A stretch of DNA of 64,000 nucleotides from Heterohyrax brucei (lineage: Eukaryota; Chordata; Mammalia; Hyracoidea; Procaviidae), in assembly GCA_028571685.1 (NCBI GenBank), contig CM053140.1:21867501-21931500 (forward strand), in the 5' to 3' direction. Both the position numbers and the translations under genes were made by a program. Shown piece by piece: positions 45,701 through 58,080 of the stretch. Each line of letters starts with the position of its first letter. Position 1 is the first letter of the stretch. The notes below the pieces were generated by a model. It was not told where the DNA came from. It ran no database searches and saw nothing but the letters and a program-made list of their open reading frames with translations.

Positions 45701-48700
45701 TTACCCTTGCAATTGGTCTCTCTCTTATTTCGATCAACTAATAAGACAGGACAAGAACCCATGCTCAAAGTTCTAACTGGAACCACATTCTTCAAGACCA
45801 AAGAACATGCTCTTCAACTCAGTACTGATTTGACAAAGGTGGCCAGTTTGAACACTGGCTATCTAAAACAAGGGAAGAGAAAGTCACCAGGAGGCTGGCT
45901 TACAGGCTTTCAGGAATGTGCTTATCTGAAATGAAGGGGACAAATAGATTCTTCTTTTCCTGATGAGGCTGGAAAACAGAGTGTCACCGGAAAAAACTAC
46001 AGCTTCTCTTTCCCTGCCCCAAGTTGTCCAACTCTGAGACAGATTTTAGGGAGGGGGACTCAAAGGAAACTTTGATGTTATGTCCTAACAGACCCAGGGA
46101 GCAAGGAAAATATTTCTCCATCAAGGTCTCCCTCAAATTTTGTCAGGCAAAGTGTAAGTATTTAAAGGGAGTGGGCGTTCCATGCAAAATGTAAATACAA
46201 GTACTGGTGCTGATGCCAGGGAAACAACGTGATCGATTAGGGGTGAAAACAGGTACCCGTTGGTGGGGCTCAGAGGTCCTCTGAAGATACGTATCAGGAA
46301 CAGGAATGTGGATTTCCTTTGGTTGGAGGTCCCAGCTGGTGCCTGGGTCTTTTACTGGCTCCTTTAACTGTTTTCATGTTTCTAAAAGGCGCTCAAAAAC
46401 TGTACAGACATTATTTCCATAGCTCCTGTCAGGGACTTCCTGTCAGGGCCAGGAAATATCAAGACAGGACAAAAAACACGCCAAGTTGACAAAGAGAATT
46501 CAATTAAATTTTGGCTGCCTATTTCAACTTCCCCTTTCAAAATCAAGATGTCTAAAGCTTCCCTCCTGTTTCAAGAGGGTGGGCAAAGAGATGGATAGGA
46601 TTACCTGATTCACCTCTCAGTGTTAGTGGGGTTTTCTGAAGACTCTCAAGGATCCCCACCAGACCTGCAAGAAAGAACCATGTGGGGAGACATGGCTGGC
46701 CCCTGACAGACGGCTGCATAGGAAAATGAAGGTACTGCTAAGCTGGGCAGCAGCACACCACTGACAGAGTTGAGGCTGCATTTTTATACTCTGTCTCCAC
46801 CAGGGTACAGCTGGGGACAAGTCAGTGATGGGATCTGAGGTGCCTCCTTCTGTGGCAGGCTGCTGCTTGCCCATTCTTTCAACACTCATGAAGACTGCAA
46901 AATGGTTCTCACAGGGGCTTCTGGGACTGGAGACAGGACTTACTATGGGGTGTCCCACCTGCCCTTGATTCTAGTTCTCTGGTCCCTCTGTTGCAAGCAC
47001 ATCTGGCAGTCACTTCTAACTCATTGATGCATGCCTCTGAATTGGGTGTAAACTGGCTTCCCTCAAAAAATAACTTTAGAGACAATAAAACAACTCATCC
47101 CTGTGAGCAGGTGATAAGATAAGCTGCTTATCACTCTGGAGTGTTCCAAAGTGTGGTTGGGTTGCCCCGACTCCAAGCAATTTCATATTTGTAATTCCTG
47201 AAGGAAATATTGATGGAGGTCTCTTCTATTTCTGCTTCATGCAAAACAGGGGTGCATGCCTGCCCATTATTGTAGAAATCCCTCCTGACTATGCTGATGA
47301 TCTCTAAGGACCAGGATGACCACTGGTAGGTATTCGTTAGAACCCATGCAGCATCATTTATTTGACTGGGAACACTTAGAACCTGGAAGACACAAATTTA
47401 ACAAGGAGCTTAAAGAGGCAAAGTCTGAAAATAAACAACAAAAGATTATCCGCCAAGGTCATAATGTCAGTAAAATTCAAGTAGTTGATGGGAGATGTAC
47501 CAGTGAACAAAAGTTGGCTCCTGCGACAGCTTCCCTAAAAGACAGCCTTCAAGATTATCTTTGCTATTGTCTTTACACCTCAGGGATCCTTGGATGTCTC
47601 CTTGTGAGTCTACCTCCAGCTGGGTCACACACTCCATGCTGAAGGACAAGGAATAATGACACATCAATGATTAACACCCGGACTTAGTTGACATCCTAGA
47701 TAGAGGCCATTACAGGCTCTTTAAATTCCTAGTGCTGGTTTGCCACAGGATGACACTTGCCTTTTCACGAGGTTAGTAAGCAGGAGGCAGCAGTATTCTC
47801 ATTACTTGCAGTGCCGGAGTGAGGAGACTCAACTTACCTCAACATCTTAGTCCAAGGCCTTCATTTACCTTTTACGTGTATAAAACAAGAGAGGGTGTGT
47901 TTCCTTATGTCTAATATTATCAGAATGTAGACTAAGAACAGAGCTATTCCTTGCAGTAGTGATCTATTTCATGGACATATTTGTGATGGTAACTAACTCA
48001 ACACATCTGGTGTACGGAATGATGTTACAACACGGGACTAAATAGTTCTTTGTCTACTTTGAATGGACAGATTGCACTCTTGGGATAACAAAACGTTTCA
48101 GGCTCTTTTGTGATCCCATGTCAGCTTGGCTTATGAGGTCAGTGAGCACTGTTTCTGTCTTCCATCTCACCAGAAACTTCATTTGTCATTTGTTGTCTTA
48201 CAGTGATTTGACAGCTTCTCGAAGATTCTTTGAATTCTACTATACCATAAGTAGGAATAAAAACTCTTAGAAATGACTGATGCTAGCCTGAGTGTTGGAC
48301 CGATGAGACTTCTCCTGATGCAACATTACCTTTCCAATATGGACTAGCATCATTACTATGAATAGCTAAAGGTCATCTTAAAGTTCCCAAAGCACATCAG
48401 AAACATATTCATGAGCAGTCTAAACAAGAGACTGTCTACATAAATTCACTATCAGTTGGAAAGGAATCATCGAAATTAGTCTAGCTGGAGCTGACACGAA
48501 AAAACATGGGTCTATAATCAGCACACAAATTTTGTTGAGAGAAAACAGAACTTACAGAAACACACGTGAGAAGTTTTCATCAGAGAATGAATGATTATCA
48601 AGGTAATATAGGATGGACCTCTCCCGTTGGAAGTCTTCAATTACTCTCTTCAAAATATGCCAAGTGTCCCTCTGAGGGCAGGCTGCCTGTCCTTGCTTTG

Positions 48701-49008
48701 TCTCTTAACAGTCATGAGTCACTGTCTCAGAAACAGAAATGGAAAGTAAGACACAATGGAGTCTGAGCCATGGGGTATTCAGGAACCAGTTTTGTTTTTT
48801 CCAAGCTTGAAGTCCCAAAGGATAGAAAAAGGCAGTAGCCTCTCTGGGTTATCCCACTCTTCATGAAAACCAGAAATCAACATTCCAGAAAAATTATGTC
48901 TATCTTTTTCATGGTGTCCTCTTTTGGATCAAGCTCTCACCATACAATCTTGGATCCAAAAAGTTTAAGAAATGGTCATTGAACACCATGGGTTTTCGAA
49001 GACGTTAG
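45701..49008. other. Large duplicated noncoding block X (right copy, first part)
   Basis: Collinear with 9791-13280. No supported gene; see the left copy. Confidence 0.5.
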
Positions 49009-49537
49009 GTACCTGTCATGGATTGAATTGTGTCCCCCCAAAAATACATGTTGCCATGTGGCTGGGCCATGATTCCCACTATCTTGTGACTGTCTTCAAT
49101 TTTGTGGTTTTCTTGTGCTGTATGTTAAAGGATTAGGGTGAGACTGTAAATCCCTTTATAGGATCACCTTCCCGCTCCACTGTAAAGGGAGTTTCCCTGG
49201 AGTATGGCTTGTACCACCCTTAATCCTTTCATCCTGGAAGAGATAAAAGGAAAGAGAAGCAGAGATTTAGGAACCTTACACCATCAAGCAAGCAGCACTG
49301 GAAGAACAGCACATCCTTCAGACCTGAGGTTTCTGTACCAAGATGCTCCCTGGACAAAGACTGACGCAATACCAGACTTTCTTCCACAGCCGACAGTGGA
49401 AAAGCCTTCCCCTGGAGTGGACACCCTGAATATGGACTTGTAGCCTACCGGACTGTGTAAGAATAAACCTTTCTTTGTTAAAGCCAGCCCCTCATGGTAT
49501 TTCTGTTAGAGCAGCCCCAGCTGACTACAACAGTACC
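49009..49537 (+). repeat. Solo MaLR-like LTR with 5-bp target duplication
   Basis: The LTR runs 49014-49532, begins TGTCATGG, ends ACAACA (TG...CA) and is flanked by GTACC on both sides (49009-49013 and 49533-49537). AATAAA is at about 49462. The orthologous left position (about 13281-13285) is an empty site reading GTAAC with no LTR. It has no internal coding sequence. It inserted after the two units separated, or was absent from the left template. Confidence 0.85.
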
Positions 49538-50009
49538 TTACAGTGAAGAAGAAAGTATAACAGAAACACTAATAATAACATTAGGCCAACAGTCTGAAAT
49601 AACTAATGAACCTGCGATCTCATGAGATGTTTGCTTATGCTTAAGCAGTGTCAGTCAGTACCTGTTTCTCACGTGCCTCAGCAACAAATGCATTCTGTAA
49701 AACCTCTGATTCCATATGAATATAAATACAGCAACATTTATGGACTAAGGCACAAAGTGCTCCTTTGTAGAACGAGAAATCTAGTATCATTCTGCTTTGT
49801 AAAATCACAGCTCAACTTTCAGACACTTTGCTGACACTGACAATTACAACTTGGCTATGTTTACCAACAGGAATTCCTGATTTGAGAACTGAAATATCTA
49901 AACCCATTACTTAAATAACTTAGGAAAAGGAAAATGGTTTCTTCTATCCAGAAAGTAAGACCTTAAAACTTCCGCAATATTCCCATTGAAAACCCACAGT
50001 ATCTTCTCA
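49538..50009. other. Block X, continuing; no gene
   Basis: Aligned with 13286-13775. Confidence 0.45.
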
Positions 50010-51200
50010 CTGATTCAGTCTGATGGACTTAGTTCCTCTTCTGCCTGATTCTGCATCAGTGACAATCTGTGAGCCCATCAGAATCTGCCTAACAGTTGTG
50101 GGAATCTTGGGTCATGGTCCTTTTCACAAGTCTAATGTGTTTTTGTTGAGATATCCGGCTCAAACGGTTTTACAAAATCAGCAAAGTAAAACCTCATCTG
50201 TAGATGACAAAATGAAACATGACCATGAGTCATTTATAAAAATAAATCCCCTTAAGAGTGAAAAGACTTACTACAAGTTAATTCCAAGTAAAATGTAAAG
50301 GCCACATCAAATCTGTTAAAAAAAGAAAAACCTCAGACAATAATATTTTAAAACATAACCATTAATTGTATTAAAAAAAAAAACAAACCTTCAATGCCAC
50401 ACATAATAATCCTGAGACACAATAGTACATAGTCAGGATATACCATGATACACCAAGATTATCAGATCTCGAAATACATCAATGGTATAAAAGTAAATTC
50501 ATAAGTAAATAATTTAAATTCTCAGGTAGAGCACTTGCTTTGATGATGCTGAATGAACAATTAAAAAAGTTGAAGTCAGGTTAACAGCTAAGAAATAATA
50601 TAATTATGACATCCTATTATGCATTTGTAATACAATATTAGGTAAAAACCTAAGAGGACATTGTTATCACAAATTTTTAATCTAACAAGAATGAGGCTCT
50701 TCTCTTGATTTTAACCTGTTCCATGTAATTGATTCAATAGAACCCTTTAGCACTTTTCCTTAATAAAAAGTTATTTGTGGCTTTTCACAAAGTTTCACAC
50801 TTCTTAGGAATCCCCCCTATGTTATTAAGAACCAATGCTGAAGTTAGTTACCTAGAGATCTTCAAGGAAAACCTCAGCTTTTTCTGCTTCTTTCCCAATT
50901 CTGCAGCTTGGTTTTGGACTCAGGAATCTTATTCTAGTGACTTATTCTTTGGCTTTAAGGCAGATTATATACATAAAGAACACACTCAACCTTCACTCAG
51001 AAATCTGAGAAAATTTTGTTCTTTTATCAAGGAAAACCCCAATTCTTTATTGCATATGATATCTAATATTAAAGCTCAAATTTATCTGACAAATGAAACT
51101 TTTGACCATACCAAATCAATATTTTTCAATAAATCTTACCGTGTAGTACCCTTTTAAATAGCAAAAATGAACTTACTCAGCAACAGACAGATACACACAC
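50010..51200. other. AT-rich 1.2-kb segment present only in the right copy of block X
   Basis: The left unit passes from about 13772 to 13785 without it. Two frames (50023-50298 and 50777-51157, 91 and 126 codons) have no recognisable domain and AT-driven composition. No poly(A), terminal repeat or target duplication was evident, so it may equally be a left-side deletion. Confidence 0.5.
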
Positions 51201-51584
51201 ATACTTCCTCTGCAGCATGGAAAGCAAAAGTATGTCAAGTTCAGTTACGACAAATAGCTATTAATTTATTATCAGTAACTTACCTAAAAGGCTTTGGAGA
51301 TTCTGTTATGCTTAAAATGGAAACAAAGTTTGTTTCAACAGTCCAAGTTTGCACTCAACTTTTACTAGGTCTTGTATTTGGCCCAGTTTCATTTTAACCC
51401 ATAAAGCTTCTATCAGCTGGCTTTGGAAATCACCAAGTCTCTCTGGTCAGCTGACTGATACTCTTGCTAGGGTTGAAACATTTTTACAGGCCATGTCAGA
51501 TGTGTCTCAAGGTTCCCCTACAACACAAACAACTTGTTTACAGTTCTTTCACAATTTGCATTCAACTGATTTCGGATAAGTATA
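51201..51584. other. Block X, continuing; no gene
   Basis: Aligned with 13785-14164. Confidence 0.45.
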
Positions 51585-51742
51585 ATCTAGTGCCGTCGAG
51601 TCAATTCTGACTCACAGCGACTCCAGAGGACAGAGGAGAAACTGTTCCACAGAGTTTCCAAGGAGCGTGTGACGGATTACAGCTGCGCACCTCCCAGTTA
51701 GCAGACGGAGCACTTAACCACTATGCCACCAGGGTTTCCTCA
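51585..51742 (-). repeat. AfroSINE
   Basis: Orthologue of 14165-14340: CTAGTGCCGTCGAGTCAATT to CACCAGGGTTTCC. Confidence 0.85.
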
Positions 51743-52117
51743 GATAATTACAGACACTAGGAATTCATCTTATTAATTCACTGAAAAAGGCCTCCACCTA
51801 GTTGGAAAGAGTCCTTCGGAAGCTGCTCTGGAGCTATCCCAGCTCAGAGGCTGGAGAACAGGGAGGAGTGATCTTGCCTTGCCCTCGTTCCTCTGACTCA
51901 TAAAAGACACATGTTTCAGATGACCTAGGAGTTTTCAAGGGCAAAAGATAAGTTATTTCCCTTTTACTGTTATGAAACTACTACTTTTACTTTAAGACAA
52001 ACATACTTTTTTCTCGTCTGGGACCTTCCAACAAGGTCTGTAAGTCAGTCTTCTCAGCTCAGTGACACTTATTTTCTCAATCGACTCTAAATTCTGCTTT
52101 CTTATCTATTTCAATTG
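51743..52117. other. Block X, continuing; no gene
   Basis: Aligned with 14341-14707. Confidence 0.4.
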
Positions 52118-52277
52118 GAAACCCTGGTGGCGTAGTGGGTTAAGTTCCACGTCTGCTAACCAAAAGGTCAGCAGTTCAAACCCGCCAGGCACTCCTCGGA
52201 AACTCTCTGGGGCACTTCTACTCTGACCTCTAGGGTCAACAGCAGTTGGACCCGACTCGATGGCAGTGGGTTTTTAT
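52118..52277 (+). repeat. AfroSINE
   Basis: Clean copy: GGAAACCCTGGTGGCGTAGT head, GGTCAGCAGTTCAAACCCG, and ACCCGACTCGATGGCAGTGG tail. Confidence 0.9.
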
Positions 52278-52479
52278 TCATCTCAACTAGCTTAGCCACG
52301 ACACTCCCCACCCTGCTTAGCAGGATCTGGGCATGAAAGATTTCTCCAACATGTCGGACTACTTGTAGGTTTCAAAGAATTTCAACCAGAAAGATCCTAA
52401 AAGCAGAACAGCCTGGGAGACTCTGCTACAAGTAAAGCCTGTACTGGCCATGACTTGACAAGACAGGCAATTTGGAACA

Positions 52480-53405
52480 AGTCATACAGTCCAGTATGCC
52501 AGGAATGACAATGTGAAGAAGAATAGGGTTGCATACATCATCAAAAGGAACATTTCAGTATCTCTCCTGAAGCAGAATGTTGTCAGTGATAGGATAATAG
52601 CCATACATCTGCAAGGAAAGCCAATCAATGCCTACTATTCAATAATTTGCACCAACCACTAAGGCCGAAGAGGAAGAAATGCAGGATTTTTGCCAGGTTC
52701 TACACTCTGAAAATAATCAAACATGGATTCAGGGAGCATTGACAGTTACTAGTGATTCAAATGTAGAAGCAATAAATAAAGAAGGAAGAGTGGTAGCTGG
52801 GAAATAAGGCCTTGGTAATAGAAGTGATGTCCAAGATTGCAGGACACCATTTCACAAGATGAATGACTTCCTGGCTAATATCTTTGTGCACCTACATAAA
52901 TGGTATGTACACACACGAACCTCTCCAGATGGAATACACAGGAATCAGATGGACTACATCTGTGGAAAGAGATGATGGCAAAGCTCACTGTTTGTTAGCT
53001 GAATGCCGGGGACTGACTGTGAAACACACCATTAATTGCTCATACCTAGGTTTCATCCTGAAACTAAAGAAAGTTAGAAAAAGTTCATGAGAACCAAACC
53101 ACAAAATTGAATCTATCCCACCTGAGGTGAAAGACCATCCTAGAAACACATCTGAGTCTCTGAACACTAGTGACTGAATCTAGGCAAGCTGTGGGATGAC
53201 ATCAAATAATTGATACCTGAAGAAAGCAAAGGTCACTGAGAAGACACAAGAGAAAAAAAAATCCAAATGCATGTCAGAAGAGACTCTGAAACTTGCTCTT
53301 GAATGTTGAGTAGCTAAAGAAAAAGAAAGAAATGATGCAGTCAAAAATAATACGGAAATCAATCAAAGGAAAGAACAGTTCTATGGAATTCATTACATAT
53401 ATATA
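52480..53405 (+). repeat. RTE-type LINE endonuclease and spacer in front of kinase D
   Basis: CAGTATGCCAGGAATGACAA to the ATTCATTACATATATATAC end. It is the same element, with the same 3' boundary, as in front of copy A. Confidence 0.75.
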
Positions 53406-53409
53406 CACA

Positions 53410-53650
53410 CACACGGAGAGAGAAACATTTTTCTTTTTCAAAGAATGTATCAAGGACTCTTGAGAACAAAAACACAGAAAGGCACAATGAATTATTCCCA
53501 GTCTGGACAGGTCCGTTTCTTGCAGTGACCTGAGGAGAAGCCAAGGGTTTGCAACTCCAAACCCCGACATCAGTTCTTGGAAACCCAGGTCTGTGCTCCT
53601 TCTAGCACAAGCTGTTTCAGGGACCTGAGAGACTCTGACCCAACTTAGCT
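53410..53650 (+). promoter_or_regulatory. Decayed promoter region of kinase copy D
   Basis: Aligned with the B promoter. The TATATAAG position reads GACATCAG and the surrounding sequence has drifted. Confidence 0.4.
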
Positions 53651-53729
53651 GCTTTCTGTTACCATAAAATACAGATTCTTCCCACCTCCCACAAAACCAC
53701 TACTCAGACAGAAGTGAGGTGAATAATCA

Positions 53730-53828
53730 GGGCCATTGATCCTATATGGATATACGAATCCTCCAAAGCATGTTTAAGTTTTCCTGTCAGACTGGAAGTT
53801 TTGATTCGGTGACTAAAGGAGGACAAAG
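53730..53828 (+). pseudogene. Kinase copy D, first exon remnant
   Basis: Aligned with exon 1 of B through TCCTCCAAA and the terminal GGACAAAG donor (GTGATT). The start position reads TGG and not ATG, and an in-frame TGA lies near the end of the exon, so it cannot supply a start. Confidence 0.55.
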
Positions 53829-55779
53829 GTGATTGACTTCATGGAGTCATTTAGTCATGGGGAAAATTAATCTTTGAATAACGTGGGTAATCCCCACTAA
53901 GGGTCTGGAATGCACATCTGGAGCCTGGAAAGGGTGTCTGCAATTCTCCCAGTCTTCACACTGTAGGGAGCAAAGGAAAAATGATCACACTGACAAGAAT
54001 TTCAGTGCCATGTGCCAAAAGACACAAACCTTGACTTTTATTTCTTTTCATACAGAAACGGCTTGCAAGCCTAGCTTAGCTATGTAGCAAGTTTAAGCAA
54101 CTTACATTTCAAACACTGAATTGTTCTTGCTGAAGTTTCATCATCTAAATTGGCCTATGTGGGGAATCCTTCAAAACCCAATAATTCAGCCAAAGGGGTT
54201 GTTAAATCAAAACCACTGCCTTCAAGTCGGGTGTGACTCTTGGCAACCCTAAAAGTCAGAACAGATATGCCCCACAGAGTTTCCAAGGAGTACTTGGAGG
54301 ATCTGAACTGTTGATCTTTTGGTTAGCAGACATAGCACTTAACCCACTGTGCTACAAAGGGTTGTTAAGAGTTTAATTAATTAGAGATATATTTATGTAT
54401 GCTAAGTGCTTGTTACTGGCTCCTGAGTTAAAAGGGCTGCCAAGGGCTGGGCCACAGTGGCGACAGCAGTGTGGTCAGTGGTGCCGGGCAGTGGTGGGTG
54501 GACGTGTCAGACAACAGGTGGAGACAGCAAGCGGCTAAGGTTGGAGAAGTGGCTATTGAGGGTCCGCCAGCAAGCTGCTGGAGCAAGCAGGGGATGCCCC
54601 CAAAACCAGAGCTTCAGTTGAGGACAGTCCCAAAGGAACCATCCAGCAGCCAGGCCGACTTACCCCAGGGACACTTTGTCACACAGCCAGAGTTCACAGC
54701 AGTGGCTCTACTCTGAAAAGCAGAGCTGTAAATCTTATGGCTCCAGCTGACAGTCTCAAAGGAACGGTCCTGTGGCAAGGCAAAGTGGGTTTATCACAGA
54801 CGAACGTCGTGGCAAGGCCAAGAGTCACAGCGAGGGCTCTGCAGTGAAAAGCAGGGCTCTGCTTCCAAAGGCGGGCTGTAGTCCTCAAAGTCTTTTCCAA
54901 ACGTGGTACCAAAAGAGGGCTCAAAACCATGAGGGCTGGGCTCCTCCCAGGCACACATAGTGGTGGACATCCAAGTCACAGCCAGGTCTCTGCTCCCAAG
55001 AGCTGGGCCACAGTGCCTGCTTGCTGCTGCTTTTGACTCCTGCAGTGGTCTCGCTCATCTTGGAGTGGACAGATGATGTTTCTGTCACAGGACGAAGCTG
55101 TGGTCTTAGCACTTCACAACCACGGTTTAAGACACTGCCTTCTTATCCAACAGCCCTTCTTTTGACTTTTAGAGCCTTCACAGCTCCTTCTGGGCTTGTA
55201 ATTAGCAAGACGGACTCCATGTTAATACAGCCTCACTGCAGCCACCGCCTCCTGCCCCCGGTGGGCATCCGGACACAGGGCAGACGACTGGCAACGTCGT
55301 CTGTTCAGTGATCTGGAGACAACGTGAAACAAGCCAGCTGCAAAACCTGACGATCTTTTATTGTACTCATATTTTGTCAATCTATGTTAAATTTTTCTGC
55401 TTTAACTTTCTTATTTTAATTTTCCTCAGGTTTTTAATTTATATCTTTAGAAACTTGTAATTTCTTATTTTCCAAATGATAGAGTTCTCATTTGATTATT
55501 ATTGCATTCCTTTCATTGATTTTTATTTCAGTTACTTTTCTTCCATCAGTTTCATTTTCCCATTTTTATTAGAACTGTCTAAAGTATTTTCTCTGGATTT
55601 TTAAGTCTATTTTTTTCTCAGTTTTAAATTGCACTTTATTTGACGGCACTTGGCTTTGGCTTGACTTCATCTTTGTCTATCATTTTTATGTTTTACTAAG
55701 TTGTTAGTTACGACATCCTCCATTATTTGAATTGATTTACTTATTTTCTCTTTGGCTCCATTTTTTACCCTACCACAAG
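53829..55779 (+). other. Intron of kinase copy D with inserted sequences
   Basis: Contains an AfroSINE on the - strand (about 54190-54365). A GC-richer insert runs from about 54400 to 55300, with internal near-repeats of about 120 bp (CAGTGGCTCTACTCTGAAAAGCAG and a related GAGGGCTCTGCAGTGAAAAGCAG). T-rich intron sequence then leads to the acceptor at 55778-55779. The insert is unidentified and could be an LTR. Confidence 0.45.
54190..54365 (-). repeat. AfroSINE
   Basis: CCACTGCCTTCAAGTCGGGT to CTTAACCCACTGTGCTACA. Confidence 0.85.
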
Positions 55780-57752
55780 GAAATCTACTATTTCACACAA
55801 CATTGAACATGCCACAGAGCCACTTAGCCTTTTCTGCTGAGGAGGAAATCCCTGTGGAACACTACTACTTCCTAAGAGCCATCGGCAAGGGGACATCTCA
55901 CAGAGTCAAGTTATCCTAGCACATCATCACTGACAAAGAGGGAGCTGAGAAAAGTGTTGAGAAGTGTCAACAGACATCCACCAACACCTGACACGAGACA
56001 CAGAGATAAAAACCACGCAGGATCTCCACCATCCAAGTGCCTTAATGCTGTTGCAAGTCATAGAGAATAACGACATCCTAGGTACAGTGATGGAGTAGGT
56101 AACTGCAGGGGACATGCATGATCATCTAGGGGTTCAGGGTTTCACAAGCAAAAAAGAGGCCCAAGCCAAATTCCACCAGTCAGTGCTAGCCATACACTTT
56201 TGCCACAACAATGTATTCTACACAAGGACATTCGACCAGAAAACATGCCTTGGGATCACACAAACAACTTTCGAAATTGCCGACTTTGGCATGTGAACTG
56301 AATTCTCCAAGGGGAGGAAGTGAAACATTTCTTGTTGGAGGCTCCCTTATTATGTGCCAGAACTCCTACCGGGAGGAAAGCGGAATGGATCTACCATGGA
56401 AGTGTGGAGCCTGCGAGCGCCTGGTACCTCAAGGGATGTGGGTCTCTGCCTTTTCATGAAGAGACCTTAACTGAGACACAAAATCAGGTACTAGAGGAAG
56501 AATATGATACTTGTCTCCACATGTCTAGGCGATATGAACACCTGCTTAGCCAAAGACTCACTAGCGACCCAAGAAAGACAGCCACACAAGAGGACATCCT
56601 AGAAAACTCAGGATGAAGATATATGAGAAAGTAAAACAAAAGGTGTACGTGCAGCCACTCCCAGACTACGAGCACACCTGGTGCTTTGAGGCCACAGTGA
56701 ATGCATGTTAGAAGGAGGGAGAGATTTAGGAATCGTACTGAATCAAAAATATGGTAACGTCATGGTCACCTATCTGGTAAGAAGACACCACACATCTGAC
56801 ATGGAGAGTCATGCTAATACTGTGGAACCCCAGAGTGCAGTACATTGCATTGATTGTCACACAGCTTAGTCATCCTGTGAGGTGCATCCACCTTCTGTGC
56901 TGAACCCGAACAGTGCACTTACACTGTGCCTGCCATTCCAACCTATGTTTACTATTTCTACAGTGCTCTGAAGGCTCTAACTGATAGAAGGAAGGGGACC
57001 TCTATAGCATGTGCTTCTCCCTGAGTGTCCCTTAAAAGTCACTCCTGTATCAGCACCCCAGGACAGCCTGGACAGAGTCCAACCAAACCTCAGAACTATG
57101 TGCCAAGGTGAGAAATAGTGTGGTGCCACAAATCAGCACAGTCCCCATATGTGTTTCTGTGGCACCCTACTCAACCCAGACCATCGATAAGGATGACGGA
57201 GCCCCAGGGGAAACCAGTTTCCCAACGGGAGTGTCACAACTAAGTTCCTACAAGGCAGGAGATGCCTGAGCAGACAGTGAAGTCAGCCTCTCCTCTGTCA
57301 ACACTGAGGACTAGCAGGATGCCACAGAAAGATTCTTCAGACTCATGAGACAACCCTGTTGCACTCTGATCAAAAGAGAACGAAAGCTTTGTGACAGCAA
57401 AGTTGCAAAGGAAATACTCAAACCTCGAAAGGCCATGGTCTCTCAAGTTTAGGTGGAGGATGAAAATCACCAGTTCTGTGGAGCACAAAGAGACGGTGCA
57501 GGAGATCTGCCAAAGACTAGACACCCACCAACAAGTACACGCTGCTGTATACGAACAGCACAGCAGAGCTGTAGGACTCTGTGCAGTGGAGGATGAAGAT
57601 GTCCACACCACCTGTGTGGACCCTCAACAAGGAAAGAGAATTTCAGGCATCTCTGAGGCCTTCAACAGCATTGCCTCAAAAAAGAGCAGGGAGCGTGTAG
57701 TCTCAAACGCTGCCAGCAGTTGCCAGGGGCAAAAGAGGAGTTCACAGATTTA
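55780..57752 (+). pseudogene. Kinase pseudogene D (kinase, UBA, linker, KA1, all disrupted)
   Basis: The longest decayed copy. It has an acceptor at 55778-55779, an internal ATG (about 55809), kinase pieces with frameshifts, a catalytic loop read as YTRTFDQK, ADFGM followed by TGA, and C-lobe pieces. A UBA remnant at about 56690-56770 ends in NQKYGNVMVTYL, very close to the MARK UBA. Linker homology follows, then a KA1 remnant frame 57391-57753 with MKITSSVEHKETVQEICQRL and a SGISEAFNSIASKKSRE end. It proves that KA1 was ancestral to the cluster. The equivalent gene is absent from the left unit. Confidence 0.8.
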
Positions 57753-57844
57753 AGCTCCCACAGGATGAGATAATGTTTTGTTCTGTTGTGTGTATACTTG
57801 TTGTAACTTGAAATCTACTCAATGGGACTGAATGGAATGATGAC

Positions 57845-58080
57845 AAAACAACAGGAATTGAGAGGTTATCAATGCAGATGTTTCAAAGAACAGATGCACC
57901 ACTGGAAGGCCTCACTTGCCAATACTCATAAACCTGGAAGACTGCTATCTGGCCAACCAACTGCAAGTGACCCTTTCTGAGACCCATTTCAAAGGAAGGT
58001 GATCAAAGACAACACACAGATTACTGAAAAATATTATTAGTATTACACATGACTAAAATTTTGCTCAAGATCACTGTGTT
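57845..58080 (+). repeat. RTE-type LINE fragment
   Basis: Duplicate of 15420-15705. Confidence 0.7.

Noticed and set aside
57391-57753. 120-codon frame as an independent small gene
   Set aside because: It is the KA1 remnant of kinase pseudogene D, recognisable from its SEAFNSIASKK end.
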